Assembly (NCBI GenBank): GCA_021802775.1
Contig: JAJZRJ010000006.1
Span: 1 to 64,000 of the forward strand
DNA: 64,000 nt
DNA from: Deltaproteobacteria bacterium
Lineage (GTDB): Bacteria; Desulfobacterota; Desulfobulbia; Desulfobulbales; Desulfurivibrionaceae
Direction of reading: 5' to 3'
Shown: positions 35,354-44,871 of the stretch, in pieces
How positions within the stretch are numbered: the stretch's first letter is position 1
How the letters are laid out: every line of letters starts with the position of its first letter
Notes under the pieces: model-generated
What the model was told of the DNA's origin: nothing
The model's input: the letters and a program-made list of their open reading frames with translations, nothing else
Databases searched by the model: none
Made by a program: the position numbers and the translations under genes

Positions 35354-35381
35354 GCAGCCAGCGCCAGGGCACCGCTGCGCA

Positions 35382-36662
35382 TCATCCGGGGCCGAGGGCG
35401 GCCCAATCCGCCAAAAAATTTCGGTGTTCCGCCAGGGCGGCCTGCTGGGCGTCCGCCCGCAGCGCATCCACCTCGTCGGCGTGGTCATGGAGCAGGCCGT
35501 ACAGGGAGCTGTCCAGTTTCCGCGCTCTGACCATGCCTTCCATGATCTGAATGGTGCCGCGGCCGCTCATGGAGGCGCGGTAGGGCCGCGTCTCGGTGAG
35601 CGCGGTAAAAGTATCGGCCACGGCCAGGAGCCGGGCGCCGGTCGAGAGATGGGCGTCGTCCAGGTGAAATGGGTAGCCGGTGCCGTCCAGCCGTTCATGG
35701 TGGAAGGCGGCCCACTGGCTGATTTCCTCAAGGCCGGCGACCCGGCTCAATATCCGCTGCGAAAAATAGGGGTGTTTGCGGATGCTGTAGAAATCCTCCC
35801 GCGAGAGGGGAGCGCTCTTTTCAAGAACCTCCTGGGGCACGACGAGCTTGCCGATATCGTGGAGCAGGCCGGCGATCTTCATGCATTCGCAATCGGCCGG
35901 CGAGAGACCGGCCTTGTCCGCGATCCAGGGCGCCACCGCGGCCACCCCACTGGAATGGGTTGCGGTGAAATGGCTCCGGAAGTCGATGAGCTGGCGGAAC
36001 ATCTGCGCCAGGTCGTGCAGGTCCGTTGTCTTTTCCGCGCCGGTCCCGATTTGGGTGCTGATGACGGTTTCGCATACCATGGGGGCAACAAGGTCGAACC
36101 AGAAGGCCTCGCGGCCCGCCACCTCCCGCAGGGCCTCCACTGCCGCCGGCATGAATTTGCTGCCGCTGTGGGCCTCGATTTTTTCGAGAATCGCTGCGGT
36201 CTGACCGAGGATTTCCTCCTCCGGCCGCAGCAGGATCGCGACGCGGTCGGCCAGGTGCAGCAGGTGCGCGGCGCGGGGTACCGGCTGGCCATCATACTCG
36301 GCGCCGGCGCCCTCTTGCCATGGCAGATGGTGGAAGCGCGTCAGCGTCGCGATGGCGGCAAAGGGCGGGAATTTTTTGAGCAGCAGGTAGCCGGGAAGGG
36401 TGTGGCGCTCCGGCGCGGCCAGATCGAAATCAAGCACATCGAGGCGGCCTGCCAGCGACAGCCCGCCGATGTCGTGCAGCGCCGCGGCCATGGTGAGTTC
36501 CGTCAGTTCCTGGCCGGTGAGTCCCGCGGCGCGGCCGAGATGGAAGGCGAGATAGGAAACCTGTTTGTGGTGATTGACCAGCGGCCGACTCACCAGGTCC
36601 AGGGCCTCGGAAACCGAGAGCAGCAAGCGGTACAGATCGAGCCGGATGATGGCGGGGGACAT
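35382..36662 (-). CDS. Double-HD protein with HD-GYP phosphodiesterase domain
   Basis: This 426-residue protein has an N-terminal HD domain (residues about 30-140, with MAAALHDIGGLSLAG) and a C-terminal HD-GYP domain. The latter has HDIGKLVVP, RKHPYFSQRIL and HHERLDGTGYPF, the intact signature for cyclic di-GMP hydrolysis. No receiver or membrane segment is seen. The start ATG at 36662 follows a GGAG. mutM lies upstream in the same direction across a 137-base GC-rich gap containing a CCCCCCGGGGGG palindrome. Confidence 0.88.
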   Translation of the reverse strand: MSPAIIRLDLYRLLLSVSEALDLVSRPLVNHHKQVSYLAFHLGRAAGLTGQELTELTMAAALHDIGGLSLAGRLDVLDFDLAAPERHTLPGYLLLKKFPPFAAIATLTRFHHLPWQEGAGAEYDGQPVPRAAHLLHLADRVAILLRPEEEILGQTAAILEKIEAHSGSKFMPAAVEALREVAGREAFWFDLVAPMVCETVISTQIGTGAEKTTDLHDLAQMFRQLIDFRSHFTATHSSGVAAVAPWIADKAGLSPADCECMKIAGLLHDIGKLVVPQEVLEKSAPLSREDFYSIRKHPYFSQRILSRVAGLEEISQWAAFHHERLDGTGYPFHLDDAHLSTGARLLAVADTFTALTETRPYRASMSGRGTIQIMEGMVRARKLDSSLYGLLHDHADEVDALRADAQQAALAEHRNFLADWAALGPG

Positions 36663-36799
36663 GGGCGCTCCTTGGTGCGGGTGGCGGAATTTCCGGCGGT
36701 GACCATGGTGCTGCCGGTTATACCCAGTATAGCGCATCAACGGCGGCTTGAAAACCTCGCGCCGGCCCCCCGGGGGGGTCGGCCCCGGCCGGCAAGAAA

Positions 36800-37624
36800 C
36801 TAGCGCTGGCAGCGGGGGCAGTAGAAGGTGGAGCGGCCGCCGAGCACCACTTTGCGGATCGGACCCTGGCAGGCGCGGCAGGGCTGGCCGGCCCGGTCGT
36901 AGACCATGAGCTGCAACTGGAAGTAGCCCGATTCGCCGGCGCTGTTGACAAAGTCGCTGATGGTGGTGCCGCCCGCGGCGATGGCCTGGTTCAAGATCTT
37001 GCGGCTGCCGGCCACCACCCGTTTCAGGGCGGCAAGGCTGACCTCCCCGGCCGGCTTGAGCGGCGACACCCGCGCGTCGAACAGGCTCTCGCTGGCATAG
37101 ATGTTGCCGATCCCCACCACCACCCGGTTGTCCATCAGCAGGTTTTTGATCGGCGTTTTTCTGCCCCGGCTCTTTTCGTGGAGATAATCCGCGGTAAAGG
37201 CCTGGTCGAATGGCTCCGGTCCCAACTCCCGCAGCCATTTCGGGTTGGCAGCCTCGGCTGGCGGCAGCAGGTCGAAGAGGCCGAAACGCCGGGCATCGTT
37301 CAGCCGGAGCTCCTGGCCTGAATCCAGGCGCACCCGCACATGGTCATGGGGCCGCAGCGGCTCTTCCGGTCGCATCAGGCACAACTTGCCGCTCATGCCG
37401 AGGTGGATCACGATGAGCGCGCCATTGTCCAGCGAGATCAGCAGATACTTGGCCCGCCGCTTCACCGCGGTTACGGTGGCGTTGATGCCATATTTTTTGA
37501 CCGCGGCCCGCGGGAAGGGGCAGCGCAGCTTTTTGCCGGAATGGGTAATGGCGAGCAGTGTACGGCCAATCAGGTGGGGAGCGAGTCCCTGGCAGACCAC
37601 CTCGACTTCGGGCAGTTCAGGCAT
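36800..37624 (-). CDS. mutM: Formamidopyrimidine-DNA glycosylase
   Basis: This 274-residue base-excision repair enzyme removes 8-oxoguanine. The catalytic N-terminus PELPEVEVV follows the initiator methionine, the beta-strand lysine is in VKRRAKYLL, the helix-two-turn-helix includes NRVVVGIGNIYASESLF, and the C-terminal zinc finger has CRACQ and FYCPRCQ. The start at MPELPE is fixed by the need for proline 2. It begins 4 bases after the TVP38 gene stop. Confidence 0.97.
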   Translation of the reverse strand: MPELPEVEVVCQGLAPHLIGRTLLAITHSGKKLRCPFPRAAVKKYGINATVTAVKRRAKYLLISLDNGALIVIHLGMSGKLCLMRPEEPLRPHDHVRVRLDSGQELRLNDARRFGLFDLLPPAEAANPKWLRELGPEPFDQAFTADYLHEKSRGRKTPIKNLLMDNRVVVGIGNIYASESLFDARVSPLKPAGEVSLAALKRVVAGSRKILNQAIAAGGTTISDFVNSAGESGYFQLQLMVYDRAGQPCRACQGPIRKVVLGGRSTFYCPRCQR

Positions 37625-37628
37625 GGCG

Positions 37629-38324
37629 TTACCGGACGGAAAGGGCGTTGGGCCGGATCTTCCGCACGGCCCTGGGGATGAAGAAGGAGGCGACAAAAAG
37701 GGCCAGCGAGAGCAGGGTCTGCCAGTTTAAGAGCTGCCACCAGTCGCCGGATCGCCACACCGCGGCCAGGGTGGCGAAGAAGAAGGTGAGCACGAAGCCG
37801 CCGACGATGATGCCGAATAAGGTGCCGAAGAAGTACTCCCGGAAGGTGACGCGGGTGAGTCCCATGCCGAAGTTGAGCGGGGTGAAGGGAAAAAAGATCA
37901 GCCGCAGGTAGAGGGTGGTGGCAAAGCCGTTGGCCGCGATCCGGTCGTCGTATTTCCGGAGCCGGTCGCCGATCAGCGAGGCGGCGAAATCGCGGCCCAG
38001 GTAACGGCCGATGAAGAAGGCGGCCGAGGCGCCGAGCAGCGCGCCGATCTCGTTGTAGACAAAGCCCTGGAGGGTACCGAAGAGCACGGCACCGATACCG
38101 GTGAACAGGGTGGCGGGCAGGAAGAGGCAGATGCCCAAGGCATAGACCAGAATGAAGACCAGCGGGCCCCACGGGCCGCTTTCCCGCACAAACCCCTCGA
38201 TCCGTTCCGGCGTGATCCATTCCCGCAGATCGGTGGCGCGGAAGAGCCAGATGGCGCCGGCGAAAAAGAGGAGGAAGAGCACGGCCTTGATTAGGCCATT
38301 GCGGGAATTGGTGGCCGGGTTCAT
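37629..38324 (-). CDS. TVP38/TMEM64 (DedA-like) family membrane protein
   Basis: This 231-residue protein has about six hydrophobic segments. The conserved VTT-domain part is GICLFLPATLFTGIGAVLFG, then ALLGASAAFFIGRYLGRDF and LRLIFFPFTPLNFGMGLT. The family is tied to lipid scrambling and envelope homeostasis. Its ATG overlaps the stop of the giant radical SAM gene (ATGA), and mutM follows after 4 bases. Confidence 0.88.
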   Translation of the reverse strand: MNPATNSRNGLIKAVLFLLFFAGAIWLFRATDLREWITPERIEGFVRESGPWGPLVFILVYALGICLFLPATLFTGIGAVLFGTLQGFVYNEIGALLGASAAFFIGRYLGRDFAASLIGDRLRKYDDRIAANGFATTLYLRLIFFPFTPLNFGMGLTRVTFREYFFGTLFGIIVGGFVLTFFFATLAAVWRSGDWWQLLNWQTLLSLALFVASFFIPRAVRKIRPNALSVR

Positions 38325-41300
38325 GCGCTGCTCCGCTGGTTCCGGTTGACCGCCCACAGGGGGCACCGGTGCTTAATGCATTCCTTGTTTTTGCCCTGTT
38401 GCCGGCATTGGAACGGGGATGCGGCCAGCAGGGCAACGGGCAGCAATCCGGCGGACAAGCGGGCCGCCTCCTTGAGCGCGATGACACTCTCCCGCTGGCA
38501 GCAGCGGGCGCCTTGGGTCTCGCCGATGCGGCCCAGCACCCGGGCGGTGGCCTGTTGCACCACTTGCCGCGCTTTGGGGGTGAGCGGCGTGGCCGCGAGC
38601 AGCATGCTCATGCCGATGCCGACCCCGGCCGCAGCCCCGCAGGTGCCCCAGAAGCCGCAGACCCCGCCGGGCACCTTGCTGCCGCGCTCGATGGCGGTAA
38701 GAATCGCCTCCCGGCTGATGGCGCCTCCCCGGTTGCGGTAGGTGGCAACCATGATGCCCGGCACCAGGGCATGATGCTCCGGGCCGTGGAGGGGAAAGGC
38801 CGGATGCTGCCGGATCTGCTGCAGGAGGGCGAGCATGTCGGTTTCGTCGCTCTCGGTGCAGCGCAGCCGGATGATGGAGAGGGCGTCGCGCTGGTGGCAG
38901 TCGTCACAGATGAAGTGGCCCTGGCGGCAGACGCTGTGGGTCCTGCTGGTACCGCCGCAGTAGACGCAGGACGCCTCGCTGAGGTGGGCCAGATAGGTGA
39001 GTTCGCTGCCGCAGACCATGCAGCCGGCGGCATGGCGCGGTGGCACAGTCGCAGGGAAGGCGAGGATCTTGGTTGAGGCGGCCGCTGGGTCGGCCGGGGC
39101 CGGGCCGCAGCAGCCGGCCAGCGCCAGCGGGGTGGGGCCGGCGGGAGCGGTCGGGCAGCAGGAATTGACCATGGCCAGGTTGGTCACCGCCCCGCTCTCG
39201 TCGAGCAGCAGCACCGAGTCGTCGAGCTGCCGGGCATCGCTGAGCGGGATGCTGGTGCGTTGGCCCTTCCTGAGCAGAATGCCGCTTTCGGTGGCCACGG
39301 CGGCAAAGGGGCCGCGGTAGATCACCTCCGCCATCGTGGTCGCGGCCGGTTTGTAGGCGCCGTAGGTGAGGGAGTAAAACCGGACGCCCTCCACCTCCCG
39401 GTAGGCAAAGCGCTTGACGAGCCGGGTGGCGGCAAAGCCCGCCGCCCGCAGCATGGCCATCAGTTCCTCCTGCTGGAGGGCGCCGCCCAAGCATTCGCCG
39501 CGGAACCGGGCGTTGTTCTTGATCCTGACCGGGATCGCCTCGTCGGTGACGATGTCGGAGATCACCAGCCGGCCGCCGGGCCGGAGCACCCGGAAGATCT
39601 CGTGGAAGGTCTGGCGCTTGTCCGGGCTGAGATTGATGACGCAGTTGGAGATCACCACGTCGGCGCAGGAGTCGTCGAGCGGCAGGGCCTCCAGATAGCC
39701 CTGTTTGAATTCGAGGTTGTCGTAACCGAGCCGTTGCCGCACCCCGGCCTGGGATGCGCGGGCCAGGGTGAGCATCTCATCGGTCATGTCGATGCCGTAG
39801 ACCCGGCCCTGCGGCCCCACCTTTTCGGCGGCGAGGAAGCACTCCACCCCGCTGCCGCTGCCGAGATCGACCAGGGTTTCGCCGCTGGCGAGTCCGGCGT
39901 CGTTCACCGGGCTGCCGCAGCCGTAGGAGCGCTGGCGAGAGACCAGGGGGATGAAGTCGGCGCGCGCCTGTTCCGGGGCAAAGGGGTTGACGATCTCGGC
40001 GTTCGCGGCCAGGGCGGCCTGGGCGTAGAATTCCCGCACCGGCAGGTGGCCCTGGTCGCCGGCCAGGGAGATCACACAGTTGCAGTGGGTGAGCGCCACG
40101 GTCCGGCCGCCATCCACGCAATCGTGGCGCACGTCGCCCATGCGCAGCACCAGTTCGCTGCCCGCTGGCACCGGATAGCGGGCGGCCTGCCTGGCGATGA
40201 GCCAGAGAGCGAGTTCGTTATAGAGGGGCAGGTAGGGGTCGTGGCCAATGAAGCTGCCGCCCGCGAGGTAGCTGTGGTCGGGATCGCCGCCGCCGATGAG
40301 GAACGCGAGCGGGTTGCTCCGGCTGTCGGCGCTGTCGATGAGCGAGGCCTGGCGCACCGCTTGCAGCACCGGGCTTTGCCGCCAGATTGCTTCGAGGCCG
40401 TCGCCGACCGGGCCGCAGTTGAGCTCGGCGACTCCCACCAGGGCAGGGGAAGGATAGATCATGCCGTCCGGCCCGATGGCCAGCGATTCCCAGCCGGCAT
40501 TGCTGCCGTCATACCGTGTACCTGGGGAACTGAAGACCTGGCCCTTGAGGGTCTCGATGTTGTCGATGGTGATCCCCCGCGCCTCTGCCTCGGCGTGGGC
40601 GGCAAGCAGCACCGGCAGGATCTCGGCCGGCGGCACGAATTGTTCCTGGTTGCCCTTGCCCCGCACGAAATGCCAGAGCAGGTGGAGGGCGCGGACTCCA
40701 TGCTCTGCCGCCAGGGCGACAATGGCCGGCAATTCCTCAAGATTGCCGCGATTCACCGCCACCGACAGGGCAGTCTGGAACCCTTCCGCCCGCGAGAGAC
40801 CGAGGCCGGCAAGCAGCCGCTGGAAGGTGCCGGGTCCGCGCAGATGGTCGTGGCTCTCCGCCAAGCCATCGAGACTCAGTTGGAGATGGAGTCGTTCACG
40901 GGGCAGCAGGCGCAGGGGCGCAAGATGTTCATGCAGCAGCAGACCGTTGGTGAGCACCACCGCATGGTGCGCGGGATTGGCGAGCACCTCGGCGAGCAGG
41001 CCGGGGAAATCCGGGTAGAGGAAGGGTTCGCCGCCGGTGAAATAGAAAATGGTGCAGCCCAGGACCGTGGCCTCCGCCATGGCCTGGCGCAGCAACTCCG
41101 GCGGTAAGGTCTCCGTTGCCGCCGGCGAGGCGGCGAAGAGGCAGTGGCGGCAGGCGAGGTTGCAGCAATTGGTGAGATGGAACCAGCACTCCTTGAGGGT
41201 GGTGAGCTGGAGTTCGGCGCCGCGTCCCTGATAGGGGGGCGTGGTGCCCCGGTCGAGCTGGCTCCACAGGCGCTCCAAGGATAAACGCGTTGCCGCCAGC

Positions 41301-41473
41301 GGTTGCTCGCCGGGGAAGCGGCGCGCTGCCTGGTCGAGGCTGTCGGCGTTCTGCAGGGCCTGGAGCAGCCGGTCGGCCTCGGGGCCGGGCACGGCCCAGT
41401 CCGGATGCACCGGGTGGAGATAGATGGGGCAGCCTTGCCAGGTAAGGCGCTGCCAGTCGGAAAGCAAGCCCAT
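38321..41473 (-). CDS. Radical SAM / ArsM-like methyltransferase / DUF5714 fusion
   Basis: This 1050-residue protein has three parts. Residues about 90-400 are a radical SAM domain with the cluster motif CNLACRHC (C104, C108, C111) and FTGGEPFLYPDF. Residues about 510-710 are a class I methyltransferase close to arsenite methyltransferases. All three cysteine positions of ArsM are kept: C519 in YGCGSP, C611 in SNCVINLSPDK, C661 in GECLGGAL, with the SAM loop VDLGSGSGVECFLA. A linker with CC pairs (NSCCPT, AGCCGP) leads to a C-terminal DUF5714 domain rich in CxxC pairs (CMVCGSE, CVYCGG, ICDDCH). A role in metalloid or unusual carbon methylation is inference. The start MGLLSDWQRL at 41473 was preferred to an upstream frame with no similarity. 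Confidence 0.88.
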   Translation of the reverse strand: MGLLSDWQRLTWQGCPIYLHPVHPDWAVPGPEADRLLQALQNADSLDQAARRFPGEQPLAATRLSLERLWSQLDRGTTPPYQGRGAELQLTTLKECWFHLTNCCNLACRHCLFAASPAATETLPPELLRQAMAEATVLGCTIFYFTGGEPFLYPDFPGLLAEVLANPAHHAVVLTNGLLLHEHLAPLRLLPRERLHLQLSLDGLAESHDHLRGPGTFQRLLAGLGLSRAEGFQTALSVAVNRGNLEELPAIVALAAEHGVRALHLLWHFVRGKGNQEQFVPPAEILPVLLAAHAEAEARGITIDNIETLKGQVFSSPGTRYDGSNAGWESLAIGPDGMIYPSPALVGVAELNCGPVGDGLEAIWRQSPVLQAVRQASLIDSADSRSNPLAFLIGGGDPDHSYLAGGSFIGHDPYLPLYNELALWLIARQAARYPVPAGSELVLRMGDVRHDCVDGGRTVALTHCNCVISLAGDQGHLPVREFYAQAALAANAEIVNPFAPEQARADFIPLVSRQRSYGCGSPVNDAGLASGETLVDLGSGSGVECFLAAEKVGPQGRVYGIDMTDEMLTLARASQAGVRQRLGYDNLEFKQGYLEALPLDDSCADVVISNCVINLSPDKRQTFHEIFRVLRPGGRLVISDIVTDEAIPVRIKNNARFRGECLGGALQQEELMAMLRAAGFAATRLVKRFAYREVEGVRFYSLTYGAYKPAATTMAEVIYRGPFAAVATESGILLRKGQRTSIPLSDARQLDDSVLLLDESGAVTNLAMVNSCCPTAPAGPTPLALAGCCGPAPADPAAASTKILAFPATVPPRHAAGCMVCGSELTYLAHLSEASCVYCGGTSRTHSVCRQGHFICDDCHQRDALSIIRLRCTESDETDMLALLQQIRQHPAFPLHGPEHHALVPGIMVATYRNRGGAISREAILTAIERGSKVPGGVCGFWGTCGAAAGVGIGMSMLLAATPLTPKARQVVQQATARVLGRIGETQGARCCQRESVIALKEAARLSAGLLPVALLAASPFQCRQQGKNKECIKHRCPLWAVNRNQRSSA

Positions 41474-41648
41474 GGGCAACTCGCGGTCTGGTGGTCTCGG
41501 GTTTCGCCTCGCGGACGAGGCGCCTTTGCTGCACCATAAATGACCGCTGCCCCTCGGGTCAAGCCTTCTTCGGCAGCGCGGCGCCCCCGCAGAAAAGGAT
41601 GCCTTCGGCAACGGCATTCAGGTATACTGCCGGGGAAGAGGAAAAACG

Positions 41649-42227
41649 ATGACCGGGTCACGACAAGGCTTACGGCAGCGGATACTGGCGGCGCGGGATA
41701 CGCTGGCGCCCGAGGTGCGGCGGGAGTGGAGTGCCGCGATCTGCGCCCGGCTCTGGGAAATCCCGGCGGTGGCGGCGGCACGGGCCATCATGGTCTATGT
41801 CAGCTTCCGCAGCGAGGTGGAGACCGGTATATTTATCGGCGAGGCCCTCAAGCGGGGCGTCACCGTCGTTGTGCCGCGCACCGAGGTTAAGGCGAAACAG
41901 CTGGCCGTCTACCGGCTCAACGATCCGGCCCGGGATCTCAGGCCCGGCTATTGCGGCATCCTGGAGCCCGACCCGACCCGCGTTCAGCCCATTGACCCGG
42001 CTGCCATCGAGGTGGTGATCCTGCCGGGCAGCGTCTTTGATTGGGCCGGCGGCCGGCTCGGGTATGGCGGCGGCTATTACGACCGATTCCTGGCCCAACA
42101 GGCGCCGCAGGCCTTGCGGATCGCGGTGGCTTACGGTATGCAGGTGGTGGAGGAGGTGCCGGTGCTGGCGCACGATATGCGGCTGCACTGGCTGGTGACC
42201 GAGGCGGCAACCCGAAGGACGGGATGA
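41649..42227 (+). CDS. 5-formyltetrahydrofolate cyclo-ligase
   Basis: This 192-residue enzyme converts 5-formyl-THF to 5,10-methenyl-THF with ATP. The conserved C-terminal signature is LPGSVFDWAGGRLGYGGGYYD, and the N-terminal RQRILAARDTL helix fits the family. The gene ends with an ATGA overlap onto the histone-deacetylase-like gene, so the two are coupled although no functional link is known. Confidence 0.93.
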   Translation: MTGSRQGLRQRILAARDTLAPEVRREWSAAICARLWEIPAVAAARAIMVYVSFRSEVETGIFIGEALKRGVTVVVPRTEVKAKQLAVYRLNDPARDLRPGYCGILEPDPTRVQPIDPAAIEVVILPGSVFDWAGGRLGYGGGYYDRFLAQQAPQALRIAVAYGMQVVEEVPVLAHDMRLHWLVTEAATRRTG

Positions 42228-43279
42228 CGATGCGCACGACCGCGGTGTTTCGACACGAACTCTTTCTGGAGCACGACCCCGGCTACGGCCATGTCGAGTC
42301 GCCCGACCGGTTGCGCGCCATCTATCAGGCCCTCGATGGGGCTGCCCTGCGCCGGCACCTTCTTTTCCCGGAGTTTGGCCCGGCCAGCGAGGAGGTGCTC
42401 GCCCTCAACCACACCCCCCGCCATATCTTCCGGGTCAAGGCCACGGCCGGCAAGCCCTTCGAGGTGCTCGACCCGGATACCCACACCTCGGCGCGCTCTT
42501 ACGAGGCGGCGTGCCTGGCGGCCGGGGCGGTGGTGGCGGCAGTCGAGATGGTGATGCGGGGCGGATGCGACAATGCCTACGCCCTGGTGCGTCCGCCGGG
42601 CCACCATGCCGAGGCGGATCATACCAGCGGCTTCTGTCTCTTCAACAACGTCGCGGTGGCGGCCCGGTATGGCCTTGCCCACCTGGGCTTCAAGCGTATC
42701 CTCATCGTCGATTGGGACATCCACCACGGCAACGGCACCCAGCACGCCTTCTACGATACCGATCAGGTGCTCTATTTTTCCACCCACCAGTACCCCTTTT
42801 TTCCCGGCAGCGGCAGCCTTACTGAAACCGGCAGCGGCAAGGGCGAGGGATATACCATCAACGTGCCGCTTCAGGGCGGCCAGGATGACCTGGCCTTTGC
42901 CCGCATCTTCAATGAGCTGCTGGTGCCGGTTGCCCGGCAGTACCGGCCGGAGTGCCTCCTGGTTTCGGCCGGCTACGATATCTATGCCGGCGATCCGCTG
43001 GGGACCATGGCGGTGACCCCGGCCGGTTTCGGCTATCTGACCCGGGTCCTGGTGGAGCTGGCCGAAGAACTCTGCCAGGGCCGCTTGGTGCTCGCCTTGG
43101 AGGGCGGCTATGCCTTTGATGGTCTCGCCGGCGGAGTCTTGGCGAGTCTGGCCGAGATGATTGGCGAGGGGGGGCTCACCACGGAACAGCTTGCCGTCTT
43201 CCGGCACGCTGCCGGGCCGTTGCGGGCCCTGGCGGAGGCCAAAACGGAGGCGAAAAAATACTGGACAACGCTTTCGTGA
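42224..43279 (+). CDS. Histone deacetylase / AcuC / AphA-like hydrolase
   Basis: This 351-residue arginase-fold deacetylase has the zinc and charge-relay residues in RPPGHHAEADHTSGFCLFNN, DWDIHHGNGTQH and SAGYDIYAGDPLG, with the late tyrosine in LEGGYAFDG. Bacterial members act on acetyl-lysine, acetoin-linked or acetylpolyamine substrates. GAAGGA lies before two candidate starts; the second ATG at 42230 has the better spacing. The first overlaps the stop of the cyclo-ligase gene. Confidence 0.9.
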   Translation: MTMRTTAVFRHELFLEHDPGYGHVESPDRLRAIYQALDGAALRRHLLFPEFGPASEEVLALNHTPRHIFRVKATAGKPFEVLDPDTHTSARSYEAACLAAGAVVAAVEMVMRGGCDNAYALVRPPGHHAEADHTSGFCLFNNVAVAARYGLAHLGFKRILIVDWDIHHGNGTQHAFYDTDQVLYFSTHQYPFFPGSGSLTETGSGKGEGYTINVPLQGGQDDLAFARIFNELLVPVARQYRPECLLVSAGYDIYAGDPLGTMAVTPAGFGYLTRVLVELAEELCQGRLVLALEGGYAFDGLAGGVLASLAEMIGEGGLTTEQLAVFRHAAGPLRALAEAKTEAKKYWTTLS

Positions 43280-43357
43280 ATCACGGATGATAGACAAGGA
43301 TTTGCATCTCCGGACAAGGTGACAGCAGAGACGAGGGGCCACGAACGGACAGGCGGT

Positions 43358-44428
43358 ATGAAGGGAACGAATCACACCAGGGTGCTCATCGCGGACGACG
43401 ATACGCTGGTCCGCGAGGCAGTGCGGAAAATCCTCCGCATGTTCGGCCACGAGGTGGTGGCGGTGCCCAGCGGCGAAGAGGCTCTGCAGCAGCTCTCTGC
43501 CGAGATTGACCTCATCATCCTCGACATCAACATGCCCGGCATGGACGGCTTTGAGACCATGCGGCAGATCAACCGCCGGGATCTTGGCATTCCGGTCATC
43601 TTCCTTACCGGGGTGGGCAGCATGGAGTATGCGGTCAAGGCGATCAACCTCGGGGCCTACGACTTCATCCCCAAGCCCATCGAAGACCTCGACATCTTCA
43701 ACGTCAAGATCAGGCGCGCCATCGAAAAGCGCATGTACGTGCTCCAGGAGCGCGTCTACAAGGAAAATCTCGAACGCGAAGTCAAGGACAAGACCAAGGA
43801 GCTGGCCGAGAAGAACCGCCTGCTCGAGGAGTACAGCCGGAACCTGGAAGTTTCCGCCCTCAACACCATGCTCACCCTCCAGACCGCGCTGGAAGAGAAG
43901 GACATGTACACCGCCGGTCATACCATCCGGGTGACCAACTATGCGATCAGCATCGCCCAGGCGCTGCGGCTTACCGCGGGGGACATCGCGGTGCTGGAGC
44001 AGGCCTGCCAGGTGCATGACATCGGCAAACTGGTGATCGACGTCAACTACATCCGCAAGCCCGGTTCCCTCACCGGCGAGGAATGGGCGCTGATGCGCAA
44101 GCATCCGGAGATCGGCGCCAACATCATCAAGCCGCTTTCCTTCATGCAGCAGGAACTCTTCATTGTTCGCCACCATCACGAACGCTTGGACGGCAAAGGC
44201 TATCCGGACGGAATCGGCGGCAACGAACTCGACATCCTCACCAAGGTGATCACCGTGGCGGACAGCTACGACGCCATGACCTCCAAACGCAGCTACAAGG
44301 TCAACATGGACACCGTTGCCGCGATTGCCGAACTCGATCGCTGCGCCGGCAGCCAGTTCGACCCCGAGGTCGTGCGGGTCTTCACCGAGGTGCTCCGGAA
44401 CGGAAACACGACCGGCGTTGCCTTCTAG
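43358..44428 (+). CDS. Response regulator with HD-GYP phosphodiesterase output
   Basis: This 356-residue protein has a receiver domain (VLIADDDT, phosphoacceptor in LIILDINMPGMDG, FLTGVG, lysine in PKPIEDL) and a coiled-coil linker (residues about 130-185). The HD-GYP domain has HDIGKLVID, RKHPEIGANII and HHHERLDGKGYPDG. It should hydrolyse cyclic di-GMP in response to an unlinked kinase. The ATG at 43358 lies after a weak GGCGG. gatC follows 75 bases later. Confidence 0.92.
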   Translation: MKGTNHTRVLIADDDTLVREAVRKILRMFGHEVVAVPSGEEALQQLSAEIDLIILDINMPGMDGFETMRQINRRDLGIPVIFLTGVGSMEYAVKAINLGAYDFIPKPIEDLDIFNVKIRRAIEKRMYVLQERVYKENLEREVKDKTKELAEKNRLLEEYSRNLEVSALNTMLTLQTALEEKDMYTAGHTIRVTNYAISIAQALRLTAGDIAVLEQACQVHDIGKLVIDVNYIRKPGSLTGEEWALMRKHPEIGANIIKPLSFMQQELFIVRHHHERLDGKGYPDGIGGNELDILTKVITVADSYDAMTSKRSYKVNMDTVAAIAELDRCAGSQFDPEVVRVFTEVLRNGNTTGVAF

Positions 44429-44503
44429 CCCGCGTTTCACGGCCCCTGGCCGGGGCGAAAGAGTGTTTGACTTGCCTTAGCCTATACGGTAAGAAAAGGG
44501 GCT

Positions 44504-44788
44504 ATGAAGATCACCGCTGAAGAAGTGATTTACGTTGCCAATCTCGCCCGCCTGAACCTCGCGCCGGAAGAGGTGGGGCCGACCACCGAGCAGTTGGGCC
44601 GCATCCTCGCCTATGTCGAAAAACTCGATGCGCTCAACACCGATGGGGTGGCGCCCGCCACCCATGCCCTGGCGGTCACCAACGCCTTCCGCGACGATGA
44701 GGTCCGGCCTTCGCTGCCGCAGCAGGAGGCCCTGGCCAACGGGCCGCAGGTGAACGGCGAGGCCTTTGTGGTCCCCAGGGTCATTTAA
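44504..44788 (+). CDS. gatC: Asp-tRNA(Asn)/Glu-tRNA(Gln) amidotransferase subunit C
   Basis: This 94-residue subunit has the usual opening ITAEEVIYVANLARLNL and the end RDDEVRPSLPQQEALANGP followed by FVVPRVI. GatC clamps GatA to GatB in the amidotransferase that corrects misacylated tRNAs. gatA follows after 83 bases; gatB is not in the window. Confidence 0.94.
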   Translation: MKITAEEVIYVANLARLNLAPEEVGPTTEQLGRILAYVEKLDALNTDGVAPATHALAVTNAFRDDEVRPSLPQQEALANGPQVNGEAFVVPRVI

Positions 44789-44871
44789 CCCCAACCGGTT
44801 GGCACGCCTGACGCGCGCAGGGCAAGGAACGACGTGCGGTTCATTGCCGCGTGCCGGGTGCTGAGGATATC

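Noticed and set aside
36767-36783. CCCCCC/GGGGGGG palindrome between mutM and the HD-GYP gene
   Set aside because: It could fold but has no T tract and no clear regulatory context, so it is not called a terminator.
39260-41107. A 615-codon plus-strand frame
   Set aside because: It is a shadow of the radical SAM/ArsM-like/DUF5714 gene.
42131-44440. A 769-codon minus-strand frame
   Set aside because: It is antisense to the histone-deacetylase-like and receiver-HD-GYP genes, whose catalytic motifs are clear.
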